Source of the DNA: Blastocystis sp. Blastoise
Taxonomy: Eukaryota > Sar > Bigyra > Opalinata > Blastocystidae
DNA length: 64,000 nucleotides
Direction of reading: 5' to 3'
Assembly: GCA_039096225.1 (NCBI GenBank)
Contig: JBBPEB010000024.1
Coordinates: forward strand, 62,001 to 126,000
A program made the translations under genes and the position numbers. Below are positions 26,321 through 39,324 of this stretch, piece after piece (position 1 is the first letter of the stretch; every line of letters begins with the position of its first letter). The notes below the pieces were generated by a model. That model had not been told where the DNA came from, did no database searches, and was given only the letters and a program-made list of their open reading frames with translations.

Positions 26321-27439
26321 GATTCTAAAAGGTCAAAACATTATTTAAATCAAAGTATGTATTAATATTACTTATAATTATATATTTAGAAATTCGTTCT
26401 ATGAAAAATAGAAATAATTCAAATGAAACTGCATTAGTAAAAAGTATATAGTACTAAATTCAATTATATCTATATATATATTAGGTAAAGAAGAGGATGA
26501 ATGTTGTCTCACTAAGTGTGAAAAATGCAGGAAAGAATCTGCAATGTTTAATATAAATTGTAAAAGTATTTTATTTAATTTTATTTTTGTTTTACTTGAG
26601 TTTTTTAATTTTTTTCTGTTTTTAAATATATAATAATTTGTTATACTTGATATCATTTATTTATTTATTATTTTGTGTTATGTATTAAATATTAACCTAT
26701 ATAATAAGAATCTCATCTATTTATAATATTGAGTATTCAGTATAGTCTAAGGTTAGAAAAATTTAATATATATCAACGATATAAATAAATATTTATTTGA
26801 TATTGATTAGAAACTTATTATTATATATTTTGTTTCTTTTCCATAATAGCATATCACTAAGAGTGATGCTATGCTATTATTATTTTTTGTATTATGTTTG
26901 TTTCAATTTGACTAAACGTTTTATATTTTCTTATATACATAGAGTACAAGAGAATAGAGAACATATTCGAATTTCACTCTTCTTGCTTTTGTTTAAATTA
27001 TAAAGGAAGCGAAGGTACATTTTAATATTAACTATTTTTAATATATTTTTATTTAGAAAATAGTCATTTTAGTAATAATATTGAAAAACAATTCTTTGAG
27101 AGTAAACTATTCTCGGTTAATTGTGATAGTATGATTTTTAATAGAAATAGTTTATATAAATAGGTAACGATGACTCAGAAGTTATTAATAGATTTATATT
27201 CAAAGATAATACAACTCTATTTGCAAATAAAACTAAAGAATTATCCAGTAATAAAGAAAAACACTCAGGTATGTAATATATATATAAATTAAAATATTAT
27301 AATAGTTCTTTTATCAAATAATAATAAAAATGATAAAGAAGAGGATGAAGAGGATCTATCAAGTCCTCCTTATAGTGATAGAGAGGTTTCACCTCCTACT
27401 TCACCTATTTGTCCTTTATCTCCTCTTGATTATTATTAA
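24701..27439 (+). CDS. Helitron-encoded ORF1, many phase-1 mini-exons, product unknown
   Basis: ATG at 24,701 opens exon 1 (24,701-24,737, basic MTRSKRNYNSHD). Exon 2 (24,778-24,837) encodes SSLDMECPLLSLLSQYNQE. A series of mini-exons follows to about 26,340, then longer exons: one with a Cys cluster (ECCLTKCEKCRK, near 26,485-26,570), one ending SVNCD (near 27,135), one at about 27,165-27,268, and a last one (27,306-27,439) ending SPLSPLDYY and TAA. Nearly every junction is phase 1, so internal exons can be skipped without losing frame. I do not recognise the protein. The Cys cluster might bind zinc. The exon near 25,272 does not keep the phase and may be non-functional. The exon at 27,217-27,268 could alternatively splice to 27,643 and join the helicase frame (also phase 1). 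Confidence 0.6.
25179..26336 (+). repeat. Array of about ten mini-exons encoding a decapeptide-like repeat
   Basis: Exons of about 24-36 nt, most exactly 30 nt, are separated by short TA-rich introns. Their products read D-S-S-S-I-P-N-S-M-N, D-P-S-S-S-A-S-S-L-N, D-F-S-S-I-P-N-S-T-N, D-S-S-L-I-P-N-S-M-N, D-S-S-L-I-P-N-S-L-N and then diverge (TSSIQSIPN, ASSILSNPV, DLSIMN, NDIADTEICS). Each starts after AG and ends at GT in phase 1, so exon and intron appear to have been duplicated together. Confidence 0.65.
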
Positions 27440-27642
27440 GAGCTTTGTTTTGTTATTTTATATTTTGTTAGATTTGTATTGTTATTTACTTTTTTTTTCT
27501 TTTTAAACTTACTTTTTGTTTGGTTAAATATTTTTTTATATAAATATAATGAAAATAATAATTTAAATATGTATATATTTTTAAGATAATAATACATATT
27601 TAATTACATTCTTATATAAACTAATTATATGTAATACTATAG

Positions 27643-30600
27643 GGATAAAACGAAAACAATCTAATTCTCTTAAAAGAAGAGATATATTTGGAAATTTTTT
27701 GAATACTCACAAATCAAAAAAGAGAAATAATCAAATATTAGACGAAAGTCAAAATGATTTAAATCAAGATAATTCATTATTCAATACAAATAATTCATTA
27801 AATAATGTATATCAAATAAGTGAACAACATCAAATACAACAAAACTATATAGAAACTATATCTTCTTCTTCTCTAATTTCAAGTGTTACTTCAACTCAAA
27901 ATAATTATACAAACTTATCTATTAATAATGCAATCGGCACATTAATTAGTGAAACAAATTTTATTGAATCAAATTTAAATAATTATACAAATTTAAATAA
28001 TGAAAATATTGCTCAAACATTAATTAATGAAACAGATTTTATAGAAACTGACATAAATAATAACAACAATGAAAATATGTCTCAATCAATAGTTGATGAT
28101 AGTTTTAATTCTACTTTTGTTTTTGAAAATAATGATACAAATGATAATACACAACCTACTATATTAAATAATCCTATAACTCCTTTACATAATCAACACA
28201 ATAATGATATTCTATCAGATAATAATAGCAATAATAATCATACTCCATCTATACATAATACACCAAATTCTAATACAAATAATCAAATAGTATTTCCTTC
28301 TACTTCTCTCATTATAACACCTCCTAGATTATCACCTATTATAACACCTCCTAGATTATCTCCTCTTGATTCAAGAATTATTAATTCTTCTTCTTCTTCT
28401 CATAATAATAATAATAATAATTCTATTATTCCTCCTCTACCAAGATCATCAATATTAGATATATTAAATTATTATCAAATATCTCCTATTCAAAATCCTA
28501 ATAATAATAATTTATTATCAGCAAAAATAAATAATCATAGAAGAAGAATTAATTTTGATTCTTCTACTTCAGATAATGATTCAAGTTCAGATAGTGATTT
28601 CACACCTATTATTCCTCCTAATACTACTAATAATCCTATTTTGCAAATACAGCCAATAAACTCTACAAATAATAACGATATAGATATAGATAATCAAAAT
28701 GAAAATAATAATGGAGAAAATAATAACAATATTCCTATTGTAATAAGATTTGAAAATTGTGAAGCATGTATTAAATTAAGTATGCTTAATATTATATTAT
28801 CATTATAATTCTTTCATTATGATAATAAAACTATTATTATATTATGTATAGGAAATGGAGAACAAATAATAGAAGAGAATGAAAGAGATATTCATAGAAA
28901 TAATAAATATGAATATTATAATATAGGTAAAATGAATCATGTTTGTATTCATTGTGAAGCTATTCATTTTGAAGCAGAAAGAGCAAACTATAATTTTAAT
29001 AAATATGTTTCACACTTACAGTATAATACAGAGTCTTCTAGAGCACGAAATTCATTTTATTTTTATGAAGGAGATCATGATTATATCATTACAAGAAATT
29101 CAAATTATACAATGTGTTGTAATAATGGGAAAGTGAAAGTAGAATCACCTATAAATCTTCCAAATGAATTATTAAATCAATTAAAGAGTCAGACAACAAA
29201 TAATAAATTATTTAGAAATGAGATAAGAAGATATAATAATGCTTTTGCTTTTGCTTCTATGTCATGTTCTAATGTAGTAACAAGAATGAATGGTCCATGA
29301 CCATATTTTTATAGAGTTCATGGTAATGTATATCATTCTATGAGTGATTTATATCCTTCTGATAATTCTCCTCCTTCTTTTAATCAAATATATATTTATG
29401 ATGAAGAAGAAGCTCTTCATATTCGAAATGGAAATAGTATGTTTTCAGAATTATCTTCTGATTTATTATTAAGTATTGATTCTATGATAAGAAATAATAA
29501 TAAAATTTATGAATCTTTTAAAACATTACATGAACAAGTAACAGAATCAAGAAGAATAAATAATACTACTTATTCACAAGTAAATTTAAAATTACAATTT
29601 AAAATAAGTAATTATGATGATAGGAGAAGATTTAATGCTCCTACTACAACAAATGAAATAGCTATGATTATACCAAAACAAAATGATGAAGGTTTACCAA
29701 ATATTAATCTTTCATGTTATCCAAGAAGAAGAAGAAGAAATGATAATAATAATGAAAATAATAATGAAAATAATAATGAAAATGAAAATAATAATGAAAA
29801 TATATCAGAACAACAAATAACAAATCTTAGCTATAATAATCCTTTTTGTGATCCTTTAATATATCCATTAATGTTTCCTTATGGATTACCATTATGGAGT
29901 TTAGAATCTACTTCTAATATTATACATAATTCTGAATTACATTTAAATCGTCAAAATAATAATAATAATAATAATAGAAATATTTCTACAAGAACAACAA
30001 CTAATAATAATAATAATGAGAATGAAATAATAAAAGAAGTAGAAAATGAATTAAATAATAGAAATAATTATAGAATAAATAGTAATCATACAGAGAATAA
30101 TGATAGTAATGGAGATGATTCAAAATCTATGAGAATTATTCCAATTTTTAGAAATAGATCAGAAAGAGGATTTCCATTAGATATTTTAGGAAATGAATTT
30201 TATACTATACCTACTATTTCATTAAGAGAATTCTATTCTTATTTATTATATGCAAGACATCCTAATCATAAGAATTATTTATTATTATTTGAAAAATTAT
30301 TATTACAATTTATGGTTGATGCAGCTACAAAAATAGAATATTCAAGATTATTATTTATAGCAAATAATCAAACAAAATTAAGATCAGAGAAATATTCTGT
30401 ATTTCGAGATACAGTGAATGAGATGATACGAAATGGATTTAGTGATGAATATATAAGAAGTAGAATGGGAAAAGCAGTTATTATTCCATCAAGTTTTGTA
30501 GGTGGTCCTCGATATATGAAGAATTCTTACTTAGAAACAATGGCTATTGTAAGAGCTTATGGTAAACCAGATTTATTTATAACAATGACTTGCAATCCAA

Positions 30601-33600
30601 ATTGGCCAGAAATCTTAGAATCATTAGAAGAAGGTCAACAACCTTGGATGAGACCTGATATAGTAGATAGAGTATTTTATATAAAATTGAAAATCTTAAC
30701 TCATTTGATAACAAACTTTAAAGTATTTGGAGAAGTTAAATGTTTATGTTATTCAATAGAATATCAGAAGAGAGGAATGCCTCATGCACATATTTTAATT
30801 ACTTTAGAGAATGAATATAAATTAAGAACTCCTGAAGATATAGATTCCTATATATGTGCAGAAATTCCTGATCCTATAAAGAATCCAAGATTATATGAAA
30901 TTATTACTTCAATGAATATGCATGGTCCTCATACAAGAACATCTCAATGTATGAAAGAAATAAATGGTCAACAATATTGTTCAAAGAAATTTCCAAAAGA
31001 TTATAGAAATGAAACTACAATAAATGAAGATGGATATCCAAATTATAGAAGAAGAGATAATGGTAGAGTATATGTAATAGGTAGACAATCAAATGTAAAT
31101 AATACTTTAGATAATAGATGGGTAGTTCCATATAATCCATATTTATCATTAAGAATAGGTTGCCATATTAATGTAGAAGTATGTTCTTCAGTAAGAAGTC
31201 CTAAATATATATTTAAATATGCTTTTAAAGGACATGATTCTATTAATGCAGAAATAGCAAGAGAAGATACTAATAATAATACTAATAATAATAATCCAAA
31301 TAATTCAAATATAAATGAAATAGAAATACCAAATGAAATGAAATCTTATTTAAAAGGAAGATATTTATCAGCTCCTGAAGCTATGTGGAGAATATATGGC
31401 TTTCCAATAAAATATTGTAATGTGAGTGTAATTACTTTAGATATTCATGATGAGAATGATAGAACTATATATTATGTAGAAGGAGATGAAGAAAGAGCTT
31501 TAGATAGAATAATGAATCAAGATACAATGTTAACATCATATTTTAAAATGAATGATTTATATATAAATGAAGAATCAAGAGGAACAATGGATGAACCCTC
31601 TATTTTAACTTATATAGAATTTCCTAAATATTATACATATGATTCAAAATTAAAGAAATGGAATCATAGAAGAAGAAATAATAAAGTAATAGGAAGACTT
31701 CCTTATATGGATCCTACAAATGATAATTTATTTTGTTTAAGAATACTTTTATTACATGTAAGTCGTCCATTAAGTTTTGATGATTTAAAATGTTATGAAG
31801 GTCAAATATATAATACATATAGAGAATCCTGTATAGCAAGAGGATTATTAGTAGATGATACAGAATATTATGATATTCTTGCAAATGAAGTAATAGATGC
31901 TACTCCTTGGCAATTAAGACAATTATTTGGTTTACTTTGTTCTTATTATCCTATTACTGATCCATTATCTATTTGGAATACTTATAGGAATGATATGATA
32001 GATGATTTCTTTCATCAATATATAAATGAATATATAAGTATAGATAGACAAGATGCATATGTATTAGATTCAGAAGATAATGAAGTGAATAGAATAATAG
32101 AAGAATATTGTATACCTAGAGCATTAAATCATATAAGAAGTGTTATAGATACAAATAAACATAATGGAGGATATCAAAGTACTAATTTACCACAATTTGA
32201 TAATAATACTAATATGATAGATTATGAATCCGAAGGAATTAATTTTGAAGAAGATCATAGAATAGCAGAAAGAAATATAAGTTTATTGAATGAAGGACAA
32301 AGAAGAGTATATGAATCAATAATGGAATCAGTGAATAATAATGAACCTCATAGAAATAATATGTTTTTTATAGATGGACCAGGAGGAACTGGAAAAACAT
32401 TTCTTTATAATACAATAATTAAATCAATAAGAAATAATATAGATGATGTGATAGCAGTTGCATGGACAGGTATTGCAGCTACTTTATTATGTGGAGGAAA
32501 AACATCTCATTCACAATTTGGATTACCTTTTGAATTAAATGAATCTTCTTCTTCTTCTATTTCAAGAGGATCTCCAAGAGCAGAACAAATTAAGAAATGT
32601 AAAATAATAATATGGGATGAAGCTCCTATGGCTTCTAAATATGCTTTAAAAGTAGTTGATCGATTATTAAGATTCTTATATAATGATGAGATAGATATTC
32701 CATTTGCAGGTAAAACAATAGTATTAGGTGGAGATTTTAGACAATGTTTACCAGTAGTAGCTCATGGAAAAGAAGCTGATATAGTTCCTTTATGTATTAA
32801 ATATTTAGATATTTGGAATGAATTTAATCAATTTCAATTGACAGAAAATATGAGAGCAAATGCAAATGAAATAGAATTTAAAGAATTCTTATTGAAGATA
32901 GGAAATGGTGAGAGATGTAATAATAAATTAAGATTATTATCAAAAGATAAAGTACATATTCCAAGAGAATGTATTTGTGATGAGAATATAGGTGAAGAGA
33001 TATTTCATGAATTTATTAATGATTCAAATACAGATATATATAGACAGAAATTAGCTTCAAATTGTATATTATGTGCAACAAATGAACAAGCATATTTAAT
33101 TAATGAAAGAATTCAAAATATGATAAGATCAAGTTCTCATCATTATTATAGTCATGATGAATTAGCAGAAGAAGTAGAAGATATAGATGAAAGAGATGCT
33201 TATAGTACAGAATATTTAAATAGTTTAATTCCTCAAGGATGTCCACCTCATAATTTAGAATTGAAAAGAGGTTCAGTTATTATGTTATTAAGAAATTTAG
33301 ATATAAAGAGAGGATTATGTAATGGAACGAGATTAGTAGTATTAGATACAAAACCAAATGTAATAAGAAGTCAATTATTAGTAAGAACTGATAATATGTT
33401 AGAAGGACAAGATATAGTATTGATTCCAAGAATTAAATTTATAGTAGATGATAGTGATTTACCATGTAAGTTAAGTAGAAAACAATTTCCTGTCAGATTA
33501 GCTTTTGCTATGACTATTAATAAATCACAAGGTCAAACATTTCAAAATGTAGGTATTTATTTAGAAAGACCTGTATTTAGTCATGGTCAATTATATGTTG

Positions 33601-33731
33601 CTTTAAGTAGAGTACGTTCTTTTCATGGTATAAAAATGTTTATAAAGAATGATAATATTAATCAAGGTCAATTAATCAGAAATAGTAATGAATGGTATAC
33701 TAAAAATTGTGGATTTAATGGAGTATTATAA
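27643..33731 (+). CDS. Helitron Rep-PIF1 helicase, with one in-frame TGA
   Basis: Acceptor TATAG at 27,638-27,642 opens a basic exon (KRKQSNSLKRRD) that runs through an Asn-rich region to 28,779. An intron (28,780-28,851) and a second exon continue in phase 1. Helitron-like N-terminal motifs follow (MNHVCIHCEAIHF, CCNNGK, RRYNNAFAFAS). A TGA at 29,298-29,300 interrupts the conserved GP-x-FYRVHG block; the frame then runs to 33,731. Rep motifs are GMPHAHILITL (HUH, about 30,783) and the tyrosine motif KYIFKYAFKG (about 31,205). The helicase has Walker A GPGGTGKT (32,376), Walker B DEAP (32,617), LGGDFRQ, and the C-terminal INKSQGQTF and YVALSRV motifs of PIF1/RecD-like enzymes. It nicks, unwinds and replicates the element by rolling circle. 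The TGA fits TGG or CGA changed by one transition. A downstream ATG (29,340) could give a nearly complete protein. Confidence 0.85.
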
Positions 33732-34017
33732 TTTATTTTGATACTTTCGTATTTTTGTTATGTTTTTTTCGATTTTCTAATTTTTCTTATTTTTCTTATG
33801 TTTTATGAATATTTTTTTGTTATTTTTCTGTTTTCAATGATTTATTTGTTTATTTATTATTTGTTAATAATTAATTCTTAAAATTTATATTGTTTAGTTT
33901 ATAATTCTTTATCATAATTCAAAAATAAATAAATAAATAACAAAGGACAAGAAACAATCTAGTAAATAATAAATATCAGCAAAAACAATTAAATAAAATA
34001 GACTTAATAGACACATA

Positions 34018-34046
34018 GCATCGGCGAAGCCGATGCCACCCGCTAG
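34018..34046 (+). other. Helitron 3' terminus: hairpin plus CTAG
   Basis: 8-bp perfect stem with a GAA loop, 6 nt spacer, CTAG end, and T as the next base. This is the textbook Helitron end and stands out by GC content. Confidence 0.85.
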
Positions 34047-36157
34047 TTAATATAATATAGCAAATAATAAATTGTATGCTTAAAAAGCATTTGAAAATGA
34101 AAGTTCCTATAATAAAATCACATTACAGTGTACTCTTTATGATATTTATTGCCATTTCAGTATTTATATATGCATATAAAGTCATTACTTTAGAATTTGT
34201 TTTTAACAATGTAATTAATCATACTTTAAAAAGTAATAAAATATTGGTAACCATGCTTAAACAATTCGTTTAATTGTGTTTGAAAAGATATAGTATTAAA
34301 TAAATATTTATTGAATTACTATGTATATATTTTATGATGTTGATTTTAATTTTAAATAGTATTTGTGCTAGGGGTTGTTGTCGAAAATATTCGACTCATT
34401 TTTGGATTTATAAATGAATAATCGAGAATTTTGTTTATATGTCGACAAAAACCATCATATAAAGTCGACAGTCGACTTAAGTCGACAAACACATAGAAAG
34501 CTCTCGTTGCATTTTTAAAAAAACTTATGTTAGGGTATCTTATCTCTACTCAAAACGTTATAAATTTTTTGAGTATATTATGTTATTCTATATTTATTAG
34601 CTTCTTTTAATGGAAAGTGAGTTGATTCTTAAAAACAAATGACTACTAATATCCTATAATATTCAAAACCTGTTTTATAATTATATTCGAGGACATAAAA
34701 ATAAAAATTAAGGTAAATTGCAACCTAAACATAGAGATTCATAACTTTACTACTTTCATATGGTACATAGAAAGAATAACTCTCCAATATTGCAAAAGAA
34801 CAGAAAAAAATGTTTATAGACAAATGAATGAGCAAAGTATTATACCAGATATAAAGCATAATGGATTTATTAATATGCTCAGAATAATAGATATGGTAGA
34901 CTGTAAACATTTTAGTACTAAATGATAAGTCTAAAAGGGTTAATCATGAAAAATATTAAAAAAAGCGTTTTAAACAACGAGAATCATTTTTTCCCCTTAT
35001 GCATGTTAAACTACATCTAATATACCCTTATATATCTAAAGTTATAACGAATTAGTTTTTTCAAAGTAAATGAGCAAATATATATATTTTTTGTTAAGTG
35101 ATAAAGAGGTGACTATTATGTTTATAAGGTTAATCTAGATATACTGTAGAAAAAATGTATTCTAAAAACAAGTATTATGATCAAAAGTCTTCATAATGTG
35201 TTAATGAGTATCTTTTTGTCAATAATTAAGCTAAAAATACCTTTTAATTAATAGAACTTCCGAACATCAATACTATATGAATATACATTCAAAATATTTT
35301 TATATCATGAATTGAGAAATGGTTTAGTTTTTTTCAAAAGTCCTTTTCTTGAATTATTGTCTTAGGTAAATGGTATATAAGATAGTTAAACATAATAAAC
35401 TGTTTAGTAATGTTTTTATATTAAGGTGAGAGTGAGATATGACTCAATTGTGTTAGAAATATTATAATTTTACATAAACGATACACACAAGTTTAAATTA
35501 ATTAAATCATCTAGAATCAATTTTTTAAATATTTTATTACTTAATAATATGTCCACAATTAGATTAATTCCGCAGTTTACTAATTATAAAAACTTAAATA
35601 ATTATTACTAAAAATTATTTCGATATTGATAATGATGGAAATACACCTTAAAGATTGAAAAATTAAAATATAATAAAATTATTTTTAAAACACACATTTT
35701 TTTTTGAAATGCATCAAAATAGTCTGAATGATACATGTTATATTTTAAATATAATTAAGAATGATATTTAACATTTTTCCATTTATATTTCAAATAAAAA
35801 CATATAAATAAGTAATTAATGACAACATGATAACTATGTATATACTAACTATTAGAAATAGGCCTATAAAAAACACAATACTATATAACTAAAAGAATAT
35901 TAAAAATATGAAGAGTCATATTGTTTTATAAATATTGGAAATTTAATTAGAATATATATAACATATATTAATATTGGAATATTATTTTTAAAAAACGGTG
36001 TATAAACAATACAATAAAAAATATCATAATAATATAACATGAACATTACATAGTTTAACAATAAAAAACTGAGACAGAATATAGAGTATAATGAATAGAA
36101 TATATTTAAAAATGCCTCAAGATAAAATATAGAAATAATAACCTAATAATCGTATAA
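34047..36157. other. AT-rich stretch, possibly the inside of a decayed hAT element
   Basis: No gene supported. About 34,371-34,500 has a hAT-like start (TAGGGGTTGTTGTCGAA) followed by several GTCGAC palindromes. If this is the terminus belonging to the hAT transposase remnant at 36.2-36.8 kb, the element would span about 2.4 kb. Confidence 0.3.
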
Positions 36158-36754
36158 TCATAATTTAAAACTGTCATGAGACTCTGATAGAAATGATTCA
36201 CATTTATAGAAGCTTTTCATAACTTCAAGAGCCTCAACAGTTCTTTGTGCCAGTCTACATCTTAATTTCGTTAAAGAATTATTAACTTGACTAAATGCCT
36301 GTTCTACAGGTACACTTGAACCAGGTGTCATAAATATATCTTCAGCAAATAGACTTAACTTACCATATATTTTTTCCTATGATTTCCACCACTGAAGTAT
36401 AGTAAGTCCATCAATACTTTCTCTACTACTACAAATGAAAGTCTCTAATGAAGAAGTTTCAAGTTCTTTAGTATATGGATGATATGTATCAAGAAAATTG
36501 TTAATAAAATTTGAAGTAGTTTCTTTCTTTCTCATTGATGAAGATTGAATTAAAGACGTATCAGAAGTGCATGCATTATTTACACGATCAACGTTAATCT
36601 CATTTGATATTTCAAGCAGGCTGTCATTTGACGGTAATGTAATAGAATCCATATTGTTTTTCGACACTGGTAGAATCACAATTGTATCTTTATTAACATC
36701 ATAGTATTGCTTATAGTACATTTTCATACTATATAATACAACAAAACATAGCAT
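36158..36754 (-). pseudogene. hAT transposase remnant (C-terminal dimerisation domain)
   Basis: The minus-strand frame from 36,754 reaches TILQWWKS and a TAG (36,377-36,379). Directly after the stop the same frame continues with EKIYGKLSLFAEDIF, then GSSVPVEQAFSQVNNSLTKL, ending with TGA at 36,158-36,160. L-x-W-W-K...LS..A.DI...P.SS...E..FS is the hAT C-terminal dimerisation signature. The TAG would be Gln if one base changed. No catalytic N-terminal part was found, so this is a non-functional fragment. Confidence 0.7.
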
Positions 36755-36879
36755 TTAATAATATAATATATATGATTCAGAATATATAATAATATAATAA
36801 TATATAATATAATAATATATAATATAATAATATATAATATAATGAAATATAATAATAATCATAGTATATAATATAGCAT

Positions 36880-38450
36880 ATTATATCTTATATATAAAAG
36901 GGATAAGCTCGCACAAAATTGTACTGATATAAATGGACCGATTATTTTTTTGTGTTACGTAGTTATGTTACACTGATAACATATTAAGATACTACATGAA
37001 AAACGTATTCTGACGCGCTTTTAAAATTTTCAAAAACTCCACGTCTAAGGGCCTAAAACGGTAAGACAAAAAAAATTAACGGAAATGCACCAAATAATTG
37101 GCTGAAATTCAAAATTTGAGTTTTTATCCAATAAACATATTTCGTACACAAAATTTCTATTTATTTTTCATTTTCTCAGAAATTCCTTCATTTTTTACAT
37201 TTTTCTACTTAAAAATTTCTATTTATATTATTTCATTAAATAATTTTTATATATTTTTTTTGACTTTTATTTTTCTTTATGATGTATTTTATATTTGTTA
37301 TTAATTATTAATATATTTTATTTTAAATACATAACATTTTTCGCCACACCTATAAACTATTTTTAAATTATAAAAAGACAATTAGACAAGAATCACTGTT
37401 ATTCTGGTTTCGTTTTTTTAAAGTATATGATTGGATAGTTTCAGTTCAGAATTTGTTCAGCCACTAAAAATAGAGTAGTTTTAGAGACTTAGGCAAAAAT
37501 CGTGAATTTTGACAAAATTTTGACACTTTTTTTCAGTTGACTTTTTATTAGACTCTAAAATTCATGTTTAGCAGATGTTATCAAAGAATTGACAATATTT
37601 TCTTGTTTTATAAGGTCACATAATATCCAAAACGTTTTTCTTTTGTTTTAAGTCGCAATTCTGACAAATAATGGGGTCAATATTTTAAAACGTTTTATAG
37701 TTGGGTTTGAAGTGAAGACCGTCTCAGTGTCATAGATGCGACTGAAAGTGAATAAGCTGACCTCTATGGGTCAAAACCAAAATTCAGCCAAAAAGTCAAA
37801 AAATTATATTTTCTTTACACTGAAAAATTTAACCGAGCATATTTGTATCATGGGCAGTTAGACCAGAGTTTTGAATTTTAAAAATAATTACGGGAATATT
37901 TTTTTTGTTCAAAACTGAGTCTATTTATATTTTAATATATATCAGAGGACATAAGAGTTTTAAAAGACTTTTTTCATTTTATTCTATCATGACTTAAAGT
38001 TCCGCATACAAAAAGTATGTCAAAACTTATAAAAAAACTAGTTTTTCACAGGATCAAAGAAAAGTCCTTCTATTTGCTGTATTTTGAAATGATTCTGTAA
38101 TAAATAGGTATTTAAAGTTAGAAACAGTAGTTTTAAAACATTTAAAAAAACAGATCAGAGAGTCAAAGAAAATGAGTAGTTTGTTTATAAGTTATGATTA
38201 GTGGGATTCAAGAGTATTTAATAATAGTGTAGTATGTGACTTGTCACAGGTTATAATACTATTAAAATACCTAAAAAAACAACAGAACAATAAAACTGAA
38301 TTTTTATGTAATTTTTTTTTTTGACTAATAAATTTAAATTTAAACGTGAATTCGCATTAATTTTTTATTTGACGTCTGTATTTAGAACTTGAGCTTATTA
38401 AAAGGTTTTTGTATGTTTCTATGATAAGGGCATGCTATTTTAGTATTTAA
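36880..38450 (+). repeat. R1 dispersed non-coding repeat, copy C
   Basis: Starts TATATATAAAAGGGATAAG like copy B and shares TTGTACTGATATAAAT, GACGCGCTTTTAAAATTTTC, CCACGTCTAAGGGC and TTTTTATCCAATAAA in the same order. After the head it keeps an ATAAACTATTTTTAAATTAT block equivalent to copy B. No ORF of note. Confidence 0.65.
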
Positions 38451-38832
38451 TTATAAAATATTTTATATATTTTTTCGTAATTCTTTAAGATTTTGCATTC
38501 TGGATTCCCTCTTTCTACCTGGTAGTCTTTGTATTCTTTTTTAAGATGGTTTGTGATGTACACATGTTGACTTATTTCTTATGAGGTATTTTTTTAGATT
38601 CATTTTTAATTCATTTAGGTTTTTGGTTACTCTTGTCTACCTTCTTTCAAACAACAACTCAAGCACTGTTGAAGATATAAATATATTATATATATTTTTA
38701 TTTTTGTGCATTAGTACTTTTCCATTTTTCTCTTTTCGTATATAAATATTATTTTTATTATTGTTTATTCTTAATCATTTTATGCTTCTTATTTTATATA
38801 TTATTTAGAGTATTAATTTTTTGCCTCCATTT

Positions 38833-39098
38833 ATGAATCCAGTTGATCGTTATATTCTTTTAAAGAAAAATGTAGGTTTATATATTATTATTATTATTTA
38901 TAACAATAATTATTATTATCTCTAGCCATTAAATGAATGTATAAAAAATGTATAAGAATCAGTGAATCATAATTATATAAGAAGAGATTAGAAGAAGCTA
39001 TGAAAAAAATTGAAGTGAACATACAACATAATGATTTAAAGAGTAAAGAAAGGGAATTAACTCAACAATTGAATTGTAATTATCCTACGATTATTTAA
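38833..39098 (+). CDS. Small three-exon gene, 59-residue product of unknown function
   Basis: Exon 1 38,833-38,871 (MNPVDRYILLKKN), exon 2 38,926-38,949 (PLNECIKN), exon 3 38,982-39,098 (KRLEEAMKKIEVNIQHND... then TAA). Introns are 54 and 32 nt, start GTAGGT and GTATAAG, and end CTAG and TAAG. All junctions are phase 0. The third exon looks like a charged helix or coiled coil. The product is not recognised and might be the start of a longer gene if exon 3 is spliced further. Support comes from clean splice phases and higher GC than the flanks. Confidence 0.5.
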
Positions 39099-39324
39099 CT
39101 TTATAATAGTTGTAATGTTCCTTCTATTATTATATCTGATACTGTATATTATTATTTTATTATATATTTACTATATTATACTGGATTCCGTATTCTGTTT
39201 TATGTAATGATTTTGTTATATTATTCTATATTATCAACTTATTAGTAGCTATTTATTATTGATTCATATTTGTTTTCTATATAATAATAATAAAAGAATA
39301 AGAATGACTATATATATATATATA

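Larger units (their letters stand above)
24540..34046 (+). mobile_element. Helitron (rolling-circle element)
   Basis: The 3' end is diagnostic: a GC-rich hairpin GCATCGGC-GAA-GCCGATGC (34,018-34,036), then CACCCG, then CTAG at 34,043-34,046 followed by T. Inside are a Rep-PIF1 helicase gene and an upstream multi-exon ORF1. The 5' end (expected TC after an A) is not fixed. I place it just before the ORF1 start, around tandem ATCTCAAAAA units at 24,570-24,600. Helitrons insert between A and T without target duplication, so no flanking repeat is expected. Confidence 0.8.

Noticed and set aside
24570-26340. CRISPR-like array of short repeats and spacers
   Set aside because: The repeated units are exons with GT-AG introns in a eukaryotic gene; repeat units diverge and encode a peptide repeat.
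29286-29312. A 22-nt GT-AG intron removing the TGA in the helicase gene
   Set aside because: Its removal would shift the frame out of the conserved RVHG sequence.
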